Source of the DNA: Pseudobdellovibrionaceae bacterium
GTDB lineage: Bacteria > Bdellovibrionota > Bdellovibrionia > Bdellovibrionales > UBA1609
Assembly: GCA_023954155.1 (NCBI GenBank)
Contig: JAMLIO010000011.1
Location: forward strand, 1-49,084
DNA length: 49,084 bases
Reading direction: 5' to 3'
Part shown: piece after piece, positions 33,047 through 40,992 of the stretch
Layout: every line of letters begins with the position of its first letter
How positions within the stretch are numbered: the first letter of the stretch is position 1
The notes under the pieces: model-generated
The model's database searches: none
Told to the model about the DNA's origin: nothing
What the model saw: the letters and a program-made list of their open reading frames with translations, nothing else
Translations under genes and position numbers: made by a program

Positions 33047-34540
33047 TTATTTTCTAAACGTATGATGAAAGCCATGAAATAGTCCGCGTTGATCTTCTTT
33101 AAAAGCCTTCGCATCTTTAATACGAAATTGTTCTAGGGCCTGCATCTGTTCAGGATAGGTCGGTCTAAATTTTCGACCTGACTGGCGATGGCGTTTTTCA
33201 AACTCATTAAGTTCGCGTTCTAGTTTTTCTCCGACACGATCAATAGCAAAGGTTAAGCGTACCACTTTTTGTTCCATATTTTTAGGCAAGCGTTCTGAAA
33301 AACCTAAATCCAGTTGTCTTGCAGTCCACGCAATTTGGGCTTTGATATAATCCACAGGGTAATAATAAAAACGATATTGATGCTTTTGCATCCAATCATA
33401 CATGGCTGTCAGAGCCACATCCTTTTTTAAGATCGAAGGTGTTTTTCTTAAGTCTCTCCATTCTGCGATCAAGTCAAAGTTAGGATCGACTTCGATATCT
33501 GCAGGAGCAAAAGTGGTTTTACTTCGTATGCCCATAGTTTGAGTCATGTCATTCTGTTTCATCACTGTGGGGAACATAGGTAAGCGAATGCCAACGGCAT
33601 CGTAAGCCATTGAAATGATCTCGGCACAAAAGATTTCGCTATGATCATAAGAGTTCATGGCAAAATCATAAGGAGGATTGTCATTAACAGAATAGGAGGA
33701 ACGATTATGGGCTTGCATGCTTTGACGTTGGTATTTGGTCACATAATTAAAAATAGACAGTGCTGCATGGTGTGCGGCCTTGGCTTGGCCTCTAAAACGA
33801 AACAGCGCTACGCGAGCATTTCCATCTTGAGCGTATTTGGCAAAGCTTCTGGTAAAACTCCCCACTTCAATATGAGCCTCAATAGTAAAAACTCTGGGAT
33901 CATTTAAAGCTTGAGCAATAGGAATCTCTGTCCCCACAGGAGCATTGATAAACACTTGGGAAAGATGAGAGAACTGCGCAGGGCTTTGACCAATTCTTGC
34001 AATCGCCGCACTGGTGTAGGCATTACCACGGCTTAACAGAAGATCCCCTGAACGTAGAGTCACGGTTTTGTTGAGAGACTGTAGAGCCTCTTTGGGGGAC
34101 ATCAATAAAGGACCTGCATTAGCATCAGTTTTGGCGTTAAAGGGAACGGGCTCAAGGGTGGTCACCAAAAAATAATCTTCAAAGTAACGGGTGATCACCA
34201 GCGCTTCACGAATGGCACTCACACATCCTGGTTGTGATAACCTTTTAAGTTGGTCGCGTAGATTGCGTTTTAAAGCAAAAGACTCTTTTAAAATAGCATC
34301 AAAATCACGAACTCCTTGGGCAAGATTAAAAAATCTTGGGTCCTTGCCTCTAAGCTCGTTCATAATTTGAGGCAAAGTCTTTTGACAGCTTTGATTAGTA
34401 AGCCCTGTACCTGTTAGATATTCATTAAAGGACTTTAAGGTGTTAAGTAAATCCGATTGAATAGAGGGCTGGGCATGGGCTGTCATAAAGCTGACACATA
34501 CACTTAAACCCAGAAGGCTTTTAAGGACGTTAAAGCGCAT
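33047..34540 (-). CDS. Exported YiiX/YaeF-like permuted papain-fold protein
   Basis: A 497-residue exported protein with a signal peptide ending near TAHAQ. The central region from about residue 165 matches the permuted NlpC/P60 fold: SGDLLLSRGNAYTSAAIARIG, then a likely catalytic His in FSHLSQVF. A later Cys in EIFCAEIISMAYDAVG would complete the site, as expected for circularly permuted papain-like enzymes. Members cleave amide or ester bonds in peptidoglycan or lipids. The N-terminal 160 residues and the basic C-terminal helical 110 residues are extra. GGAG precedes the ATG. Substrate unknown. Confidence 0.78.
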   Translation of the reverse strand: MRFNVLKSLLGLSVCVSFMTAHAQPSIQSDLLNTLKSFNEYLTGTGLTNQSCQKTLPQIMNELRGKDPRFFNLAQGVRDFDAILKESFALKRNLRDQLKRLSQPGCVSAIREALVITRYFEDYFLVTTLEPVPFNAKTDANAGPLLMSPKEALQSLNKTVTLRSGDLLLSRGNAYTSAAIARIGQSPAQFSHLSQVFINAPVGTEIPIAQALNDPRVFTIEAHIEVGSFTRSFAKYAQDGNARVALFRFRGQAKAAHHAALSIFNYVTKYQRQSMQAHNRSSYSVNDNPPYDFAMNSYDHSEIFCAEIISMAYDAVGIRLPMFPTVMKQNDMTQTMGIRSKTTFAPADIEVDPNFDLIAEWRDLRKTPSILKKDVALTAMYDWMQKHQYRFYYYPVDYIKAQIAWTARQLDLGFSERLPKNMEQKVVRLTFAIDRVGEKLERELNEFEKRHRQSGRKFRPTYPEQMQALEQFRIKDAKAFKEDQRGLFHGFHHTFRK

Positions 34541-34754
34541 AAATACTCCAATACTAAGAAAGACTGTCTCAGTTTAAAGCACAATGTATGCCAGCAAAGA
34601 TAGAAATTGGGTATGATAAAGATAAAAATGTTAAGGAAGATATAAGCTTGTAAAAAAAATCTACGTACTAGGATGATATACGCCTAAATAAGACAGTAAA
34701 TTCAAGCCTTTAAAAACCTATGATTTGGGCATGCTTATTGTATATAGAAGAGGT

Positions 34755-35768
34755 ATGAAAACAAAAATCTATATATCAGTTTTAATCGCAAGCACAATCC
34801 TTACATCCACCGTGTGGGCTATGCCCAGCAACCCATGGAGTCGTTCCACCACAGAAGCCGCCAGCTCCTGTGAGAGTGGCCGCTGTTTAGCCACATCCCA
34901 AAAATCTAATATCATGAAATTCTGTGAAGAGTTAAAAGACCGAGCCTCTTGGACTCAAGATTGGCAATGTCAAAATACGGCTATTTTTGACGACGGAAAT
35001 GACAGAAATATTTTATATAATCTTAGACGAAAACCAAAGAACTCATTAACTGCTGAAGAGAAAGCTATTCTGCAAGCGGCGGATAGATATGGTAACGTAG
35101 GCTTTTGTAGTAAAGCAGGGGGCAATGCGACTTTGATTATGCACAACGGTCGACCTGCGATTGTGACTTCGTCTCATATGTTTTATGATATTAAAACTGG
35201 AAAACCAAAATGTTCCAATAAAGAGCTTCAAAGTGCTTCTTATATGCCTAATGTATCTTATTATGACAGTGAAAATGGACAATATCCAAAAAGCCTTACA
35301 CATAAAAAAATAGGTTTAGAAATGCCTCCTGTACCTATGGAAAGAAAAAAACTAGGTGCGGGCTTTAGGCCAGAAGATGACTTTGTAATTATTTATCTCA
35401 AAGAAGATATTACAAAAGATGTTATGCCTAATGGGAATATTCGAGGAGCTATGAGTTATGCTACTGGATCTGCTATGGGATCTGGTGAATTACATATGAT
35501 CGGTATTGCTCCAGACATTCGTCAAGGATTAGCAACTTTACACCAAACGTGTAGATTTAAAGGTGTCAAGTTTGTAGGTTTGAGCCATGATTGTGATGCC
35601 GTTAGTGGTTCCAGTGGTTCCATGTTAGCAGTGATGCAAGATGGTGAATTAAGACTTCGAGGAATTCATATGGGTAGCTTTCAGGGTAATGACGTTGTTC
35701 CAGCTACAGACGATTACTTAGACTGGAACTTCGCTACCGATTTTGTTGGTAACAAACACTTGCGATAA
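34755..35768 (+). CDS. Second secreted trypsin-like serine protease
   Basis: A 337-residue exported protein. I start at MKTKIYI, with GAAGAGG upstream and a signal peptide ending near TVWAM. A Cys-containing N-terminal region of about 110 residues precedes the S1 fold. Likely triad residues are His141 (TSSHMF), Asp208 or Asp209 (PEDDFVI) and Ser287 (SGSSGSML). The Ser motif differs from the usual GDSGG. Activity is therefore likely but less certain than for the protease at 8431-9351, to which it shows little similarity outside the motifs. A strong terminator follows. Confidence 0.82.
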   Translation: MKTKIYISVLIASTILTSTVWAMPSNPWSRSTTEAASSCESGRCLATSQKSNIMKFCEELKDRASWTQDWQCQNTAIFDDGNDRNILYNLRRKPKNSLTAEEKAILQAADRYGNVGFCSKAGGNATLIMHNGRPAIVTSSHMFYDIKTGKPKCSNKELQSASYMPNVSYYDSENGQYPKSLTHKKIGLEMPPVPMERKKLGAGFRPEDDFVIIYLKEDITKDVMPNGNIRGAMSYATGSAMGSGELHMIGIAPDIRQGLATLHQTCRFKGVKFVGLSHDCDAVSGSSGSMLAVMQDGELRLRGIHMGSFQGNDVVPATDDYLDWNFATDFVGNKHLR

Positions 35769-35816
35769 CTTAATATATATCGCAAACAACATTTCCCTTA
35801 GGCTTAATATTTTTAG

Positions 35817-35850
35817 AAAACCTCTGCTAATAAAGAGGTTTTTTTTATTT
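35817..35850 (+). terminator. Rho-independent terminator
   Basis: AAAACCTCT and AGAGGTTTT form a 9-bp stem around an 8-nt loop followed by a T-run. Confidence 0.9.
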
Positions 35851-36082
35851 TATCCTCCAGTTATTTGATTCCCATAAGATATATATTTAACCAATTTTTC
35901 TCCGTCCAAAAACTAAACACCTGCCTATCCAAACTCTAAACACTGCATTCTGAAAATACAAAAACCACCGCCACCTCTTCTATATTGGTTCTTTTGTGTT
36001 AGTGGGGGTGACAATTTTTGGTACAGAACTTGAATCTTAAGTGTTTGGAGACATCCGTTTTTAACGCCATAGGGGGAGACCA
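35851..36082. other. Intergenic region before the SH3/M23-like gene
   Basis: About 230 bases after the terminator hold no gene. Two imperfect direct repeats (CTAAACACCTGC near 35913 and CTAAACACTGC near 35937) are about 24 nt apart and might be binding sites. A five-G ribosome-binding tract closes the region. Confidence 0.35.
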
Positions 36083-38125
36083 ATGGTTGTAAGATTTAAA
36101 AAGCATGGTGTGTGGGCCCTAAGCCTTAGCCTGTTCACGGCCTTAGTGTCGTTGTCATGGCACGCTTACCAAGGAGAAGCCCAGTTCTTTTCACTCGTAG
36201 ATGAACCCGATGCTAGACATCCCCAAGCCACTGTAAGCATTCAAGACGTTTCCGTCTTAAAATCAGGTGCAGGACTTGTGTCATCTTCCGCATGTACACT
36301 TTCAGAAAGTGATGACAGTCCATTTCGTGTGGTGCAATACACAGGAAGCGGGACTTCTCATGTAGAAAACATTCGCGATCAAGGCGGTTCTGTCCTTTAT
36401 AAAATGCCTAACTTCTCTCTTGTACGCTTAGTGGAAGGTCGTCCAGCTGCTGAGGACAATCGTTACTCTTTTGCAGAAGTTGTGGGAACCCATCAAGCTG
36501 AAGTCTCTCAAAGAGGAGTGATCGACACTTCTGAGGATTCTAAAGTTTATGAAGGCTACGTCTTTAATGACTCCTTAAGTAATATTGAAAACCACGTTTT
36601 TGAAGTTTTAGACTCCGAAGAAAAACTATTTAACGCCGCTTCGGCCAAACATACCTTTTGGATGGCCAAAGAGTCTAACGACAGATTTGTAATCGTAGAC
36701 TGTCCATCAAGTTCAGGTAAATCAAAGCTTGTGGTGTTTGAAGTTTATGATTCCTCAGGTTCTAAAAGATTGGGACTTGTGGCGGTCGACCCTCAAGACG
36801 CTTCTATTTTTAGAAATATAAAAGTAAGAACCTTCAGTGAAACCAGAGCCTACTTTCAATCAGGAGGAAGTTCTGGCTCAAACGCTAATTCGGGTGGGGT
36901 AGTACTTCTGGGTGATGAAGATCCTAAATCTGGAAGTGGTGGCTCTGTCATTCTGGGCCAAGATGATGAAGGCCAATCAGGAAGTTCAGACGATGAGGAT
37001 GAACTCGAAGATGATGATTATGATGCCAACGTGGAAGAGTCAGATAACGAATACGTCATTGACGATGTTCCGCTTTATGAAGGCAATATGGATTACATGA
37101 TTTGCACTTCACAAACTAAACTGAATGTGCGCCCCTTTAATGATGTGAGCACGGTGCTGTTTGAAGCCAACCCTTATGAGGCGATCATTCCTATGGAGTC
37201 TTTTAATAATGACGAAAGATTCACTCAAGAAGTGGACGGCACGGAATATACGTTTCTTAAAGTTCAGTTCCCTGATCGCGATAATGCTATAGGTTGGGTT
37301 GCTGAGAGTTATGTCTCTGAAATATCAAGATGTGTGAGTTACCAACAAAGACTAGGGGACGACCAGCCTATCGTGTGTACCGCAAGTGGGACTGTCAATG
37401 TTAGAAACGAAGATTTAACAGACGTGCTCTTTCAAGCGGATCAGTTTGAACCTTTAGCGATCAGATCAGATGCTTCTGATATCGAAAAAGAATATAAATC
37501 AGGGGACGACACTTATACAATGGTGCCTGTGACCTTCATTGATCGTGGTAGCGAAGAGGGCTGGATTACTAAAGAGTACGTGAAAAAGAAAAAAGAATGT
37601 ACTCCTTACAATACCCAATCCACTGCCAATGCGGCAAGTGGGGGATGCTGTAACTTCCCATTAGCAACACGCCCTACCCATGACTACACCACTGGAATGA
37701 GACGATTTGGTGCCAACAGAAGCAAAGGGAAACGTTTACATGCGGGTGTGGACCTTTATTCTAAAGATCGTGCGCCTGTGTACGCGGTAGACTCTGGGAC
37801 TTTACGTGGATTCTATAAGTTTTACTATGATGTGTATGCCATCGAAGTGACTCACAATAACTTTATCATCCGTTACGGTGAGGTGTTAAACAAGATGCCT
37901 GCGGGTCTTAAAGTGGGCCGCCCTGTAAGAATGGGTCAAAACTTAGGTTGGATCTGGAAGATTCGTCAACTTAATGTTAAACCTATGCTCCACTTTGAAA
38001 TGTACAGTTCTAAGAGATCAGGAACATTAAGTGGTGGTGGTAAGTATAAACGTCGTTCAGATTTAAAAAACCCCACCAGTGATATGAGAAAATGGGAACG
38101 CAAAAAATTTGGAACTTCTTACTAA
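36083..38125 (+). CDS. Exported SH3-SH3-M23-like envelope protein
   Basis: A 680-residue protein with an N-terminal signal or anchor (about 8-26). A Ser/Gly/Asp/Glu-rich acidic linker occupies about 265-330. Two bacterial SH3-like repeats follow, near 336-412 (LNVRPFNDVSTVLF, GWVAESYV) and 429-505 (VNVRNEDLTDVLFQ, GWITKEYV). The C-terminus (about 525-660) is a LytM/M23 peptidase fold with the zinc-ligand motif HAGVDL near 552 and LHFEMY near 637. In active M23 enzymes the second motif is H-x-H, whereas here the first position is Met. It may therefore bind peptidoglycan without cutting it, like regulatory EnvC-type proteins. Confidence 0.82.
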   Translation: MVVRFKKHGVWALSLSLFTALVSLSWHAYQGEAQFFSLVDEPDARHPQATVSIQDVSVLKSGAGLVSSSACTLSESDDSPFRVVQYTGSGTSHVENIRDQGGSVLYKMPNFSLVRLVEGRPAAEDNRYSFAEVVGTHQAEVSQRGVIDTSEDSKVYEGYVFNDSLSNIENHVFEVLDSEEKLFNAASAKHTFWMAKESNDRFVIVDCPSSSGKSKLVVFEVYDSSGSKRLGLVAVDPQDASIFRNIKVRTFSETRAYFQSGGSSGSNANSGGVVLLGDEDPKSGSGGSVILGQDDEGQSGSSDDEDELEDDDYDANVEESDNEYVIDDVPLYEGNMDYMICTSQTKLNVRPFNDVSTVLFEANPYEAIIPMESFNNDERFTQEVDGTEYTFLKVQFPDRDNAIGWVAESYVSEISRCVSYQQRLGDDQPIVCTASGTVNVRNEDLTDVLFQADQFEPLAIRSDASDIEKEYKSGDDTYTMVPVTFIDRGSEEGWITKEYVKKKKECTPYNTQSTANAASGGCCNFPLATRPTHDYTTGMRRFGANRSKGKRLHAGVDLYSKDRAPVYAVDSGTLRGFYKFYYDVYAIEVTHNNFIIRYGEVLNKMPAGLKVGRPVRMGQNLGWIWKIRQLNVKPMLHFEMYSSKRSGTLSGGGKYKRRSDLKNPTSDMRKWERKKFGTSY

Positions 38126-38240
38126 GAAGGTTTGGATTGGTAAAACCCTAGTATATATGGGATAGATTTTAGTTGTTGATGAAACGTTTAGAAAGAAGAT
38201 AAAAGCAGTATTGAGCTTTTTTAGAAGAATGAGGAATAAA

Positions 38241-39020
38241 ATGAAAAACATTTTTAAAGATACAGTCATTAAACATCTAGAAGCCGTCAAAAGTTACGGT
38301 TTGGTGGTTATGGGTTTATTTTTGGTCTTTATGGGCTGTATGCGATACCAAGGGGATAAGGACATTCCAAAAGAAAAGTTCAATCAACCTGGCGAGACCG
38401 TTCCTGTAGATACTGAAGTTCCTTATGTCACTGACCTGATTACGGGTGAAGTGGTGGTGGACGCCAGTCAGTTATTGCCAGAAGTGTACGAAGGGGTTTC
38501 TGCCGAAGAAAAGCAAAGCCTTGTACAAATGGTCGGTACACTTTTGCAGTTTGGATTAGACTCTTCAAAGGGGTATGACAAATTATCACAAACCTTAAGA
38601 GACATGGGTGTAGACCCTTGGGTCATGCGTAATGCCAACGCTGATGACGCTTCTATGTTTTTTGTTAGAACTAAAAAGCGTTTGCCAGGAGTTAAAAACT
38701 TTCACGCTCAATTTATGAGAGACGGCAAGGACAGCTATACCCAACACATGTCTTTTGACTTTAAACCCTCAGCAGGTTCTCTTGAATTGGCAGAAAAAGC
38801 CATTAAGGCTTTATATCCTAAACTAGGTGCCCCGAAGTTAGTGGTGGGCAGCGGTGGAGCTGGGACCCTAAAGTCATGGGCTATTGAGAACGAGATGCAC
38901 ATCTTTATCCGCGTTTTGGATGAAGAGTTTGTCAAACAAAGACATCACTTTAATGCCTATGGCCCCGATGACGTCGGAGTGGTGAGAGTCACTATCGAAG
39001 AAGACATTGAACTGTGGTAA
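38241..39020 (+). CDS. Predicted lipoprotein of unknown function
   Basis: A 259-residue protein. I start at MKNIFKD, with GAGGAAT 5-7 nt upstream. The hydrophobic stretch ends at the lipobox VFMGC near residue 34, after an unusually long basic n-region. The mature part is mixed alpha/beta with no recognised domain (GVDPWVMRNANADDASMFF and a C-terminal VVRVTIEEDIELW). It follows the SH3/M23-like gene and could be cotranscribed with it, suggesting a cell-envelope role. Confidence 0.72.
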   Translation: MKNIFKDTVIKHLEAVKSYGLVVMGLFLVFMGCMRYQGDKDIPKEKFNQPGETVPVDTEVPYVTDLITGEVVVDASQLLPEVYEGVSAEEKQSLVQMVGTLLQFGLDSSKGYDKLSQTLRDMGVDPWVMRNANADDASMFFVRTKKRLPGVKNFHAQFMRDGKDSYTQHMSFDFKPSAGSLELAEKAIKALYPKLGAPKLVVGSGGAGTLKSWAIENEMHIFIRVLDEEFVKQRHHFNAYGPDDVGVVRVTIEEDIELW

Positions 39021-39065
39021 GGTCTTAGTTCCCTTGGCCATTGATAAGTGCTAGTGATCTATTTT

Positions 39066-39142
39066 GTCTGGGGTAGGTCGCGCCGTCAGATAAAGCTTTT
39101 TACGCTTGACGGTTGTCGACCACTTAAAGCTAAAACCAGATA
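39066..39142. repeat. Long interrupted hairpin before rimO
   Basis: Three nested stems are visible: TCTGG (39067) with CCAGA (39136), GGTCG (39076) with CGACC (39117) and CCGTCA (39083) with TGACGG (39107), with a further AGC/GCT pair inside. A T-run follows on the plus strand, so it may be the terminator of the lipoprotein gene. It is more elaborate than a usual terminator and does not match the foldback-element core. Confidence 0.55.
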
Positions 39143-39198
39143 ATCTTTTTTACATTCCCTCTATGCGGCCCTAGGTTTTTATAGTAAAACTGGCCGCT

Positions 39199-40593
39199 AT
39201 GAAAGAAGTTCAAGCCAGCTCTACATTTAAAAACGATATGGCAAAGTCCGTGTATTTTTCCTCTTTAGGATGCTCTAAAAATCTTGTGGATTCACAGGTC
39301 ATGTTGGGGCACATGGGACTTGCGGGCTATGAGCTTAAGACCGAACCCTCAGAGGCCCAGGTCATTGTGGTCAACACCTGTTCTTTTATCGAAGAGGCGC
39401 GTAAAGAGTCGATCCGAGAAATTTTAGATTTAGCTGAAAACAAAGAAACAGGAAATTGTGAAGTGCTTGTGGTGTCAGGCTGTATGGCTCAAATGTACGC
39501 TAAAGACATCGAAGCTGAAATGCCCGAAGTAGACCTGATCATCGGTACGGGCGAGTACAACAAAATCACCCAGTACCTTAATGCCATCGAAGAAGGACGC
39601 ATTGAAAAGAAGTCTTTTGTGGAAGTGCCCAAGTACATCCACACCGAGTTTGACCCTCGTCTGCAAACTACGCCTGAGTATACGGCATGGTTAAAAGTGT
39701 CAGAGGGCTGTGATCGCAAATGCACGTTTTGTATTATTCCTCAATTGCGTGGAGGTTTAAGAAGTCGAAGTGTCGAGTCTCTAGTGGCAGAAACCAAAAA
39801 CTTAGTGGCAAGAGGGGTGAAAGAGATCAATGTGATCTCCCAAGACCTGTCTAGCTACGGCATGGACTTAAGCGAAGATAAAAAATCCCACCAACTTTAT
39901 GAGCTTTTAGATGGATTGGAAAATATTGAGGGCTTGCAGTGGGTGAGATTATTTTACTATTACCCCGACGAGCTTTCTGATGAGGTGATCGAAAAGATCG
40001 CAGCTTCTAAAAAGATTTGTCACTACTTGGATATGCCTATCCAGCACTTTTCTGATTTAACACTCAGAAGAATGAATCGAAAAATTAAAGGCGAACTTAT
40101 TTTTGACCGCGTAAAACGCCTAAGAGAAAGAATTCCTGATATTGTGATTCGCACCTCTGTCATCGTAGGTTTTCCAGGTGAAACCGAAGAGGACTTTCAA
40201 AAGCTGTATCAGGGCATTGCCGAATGTCAGTTTGACCACTTGGGTGTTTTTAAATATTCCGACGAAGAGGGCGCGCCTGCCTATCGTCTGGGTGGCAAAG
40301 TAGATCAAGACACCATCGACAGACGGTTTACTGAAATCTATGAACTACAAAAAGCAATAGTTACGCAAAAAAATGCCAAATGGTTAGGCAAAAAACTGCA
40401 AGTTCTTGTTGAAGGGTATCACCCTGAGACAGATTTACTGATCAACGCCCGCCACTATGGCCAAGCCCCCGACATAGATGGCCAAGTCATCATCAACGAC
40501 ACCGAGGGCATGATCTTAAAACAAGGCGACCTCGTCACTGTAGAAATCACCGATGTCATGGAGTACGACCTTATCGCCCGCATCCTCCCTTAA
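39199..40593 (+). CDS. rimO: Ribosomal protein S12 methylthiotransferase
   Basis: A 464-residue radical-SAM methylthiotransferase that modifies an aspartate of ribosomal protein S12. The N-terminal cluster ligands are Cys25 (GCSKNLVDSQ), Cys61 (NTCSFI) and Cys95 (SGCMAQ). The radical-SAM motif is CDRKCTFC at 171-178, and a TRAM-like domain ends the protein. No ribosome-binding site precedes either ATG candidate (39199 or 39238). A TATAGT box at 39180-39185 lies so close that the transcript could be nearly leaderless. The stop codon is inside the left arm of a foldback element. Confidence 0.95.
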   Translation: MKEVQASSTFKNDMAKSVYFSSLGCSKNLVDSQVMLGHMGLAGYELKTEPSEAQVIVVNTCSFIEEARKESIREILDLAENKETGNCEVLVVSGCMAQMYAKDIEAEMPEVDLIIGTGEYNKITQYLNAIEEGRIEKKSFVEVPKYIHTEFDPRLQTTPEYTAWLKVSEGCDRKCTFCIIPQLRGGLRSRSVESLVAETKNLVARGVKEINVISQDLSSYGMDLSEDKKSHQLYELLDGLENIEGLQWVRLFYYYPDELSDEVIEKIAASKKICHYLDMPIQHFSDLTLRRMNRKIKGELIFDRVKRLRERIPDIVIRTSVIVGFPGETEEDFQKLYQGIAECQFDHLGVFKYSDEEGAPAYRLGGKVDQDTIDRRFTEIYELQKAIVTQKNAKWLGKKLQVLVEGYHPETDLLINARHYGQAPDIDGQVIINDTEGMILKQGDLVTVEITDVMEYDLIARILP

Positions 40594-40791
40594 TTTGGAG
40601 TTCTGATTTTATCTTGTTATTCCCTTCTAAAAGGCCCAGCAAAGACGGGTGCAAAGCGTCTTCGGCACGCGTTACCCTATGGGACCTTTCGGCCCCACAG
40701 GCCAACGCATGTCGGATACGCATTGCTCACTTTTGAGGTCCTTTTAGAAGGGAATAACAAGATAAAATCAGAACTCCAAATTAAGGGAGGA
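40583..40791 (-). repeat. Foldback element, copy 2
   Basis: Perfect 52-bp inverted arms (40583-40634 and 40740-40791) enclose a 105-nt core, which in reverse complement matches the core of copy 1 along most of its length. Conserved blocks are ATGCGTATCCGAC, CCTGTGGG, AGGTCCCA and GCCGAAGACGCTT. The core stems are kept by changes on both sides: the basal stem is GCAATGCGT with ACGCTTTGC, and the apical loop is GAAA instead of GTTA. The arms have no similarity to those of copy 1. The left arm includes the last three codons and stop of rimO, so the right arm is an inverted copy of that sequence. Confidence 0.88.
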
Positions 40792-40992
40792 CGCTAAGTA
40801 GTCTTGCTTTGGAGTGGGGCGGGAGTCTCGTTTTGTGACGGTGTATTTTGAGGCGCTCAGTTGTGTTCTGTGTGTCGCCAGTGTTTAGATTTTGTCATCC
40901 CTAGACTTAAGTAGAGTCTGTGTTTTTACGATAAGTTAAAGGTATGGCACATTGGTAGTATGCTGATACTGTGGAACGTTGAAGGGGGCTTA
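40792..40992. other. Intergenic region before the first giant VWA gene
   Basis: About 200 bases between the foldback element and the giant VWA lipoprotein gene. I see no gene and no clear promoter. A five-G ribosome-binding tract ends it. Confidence 0.4.
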
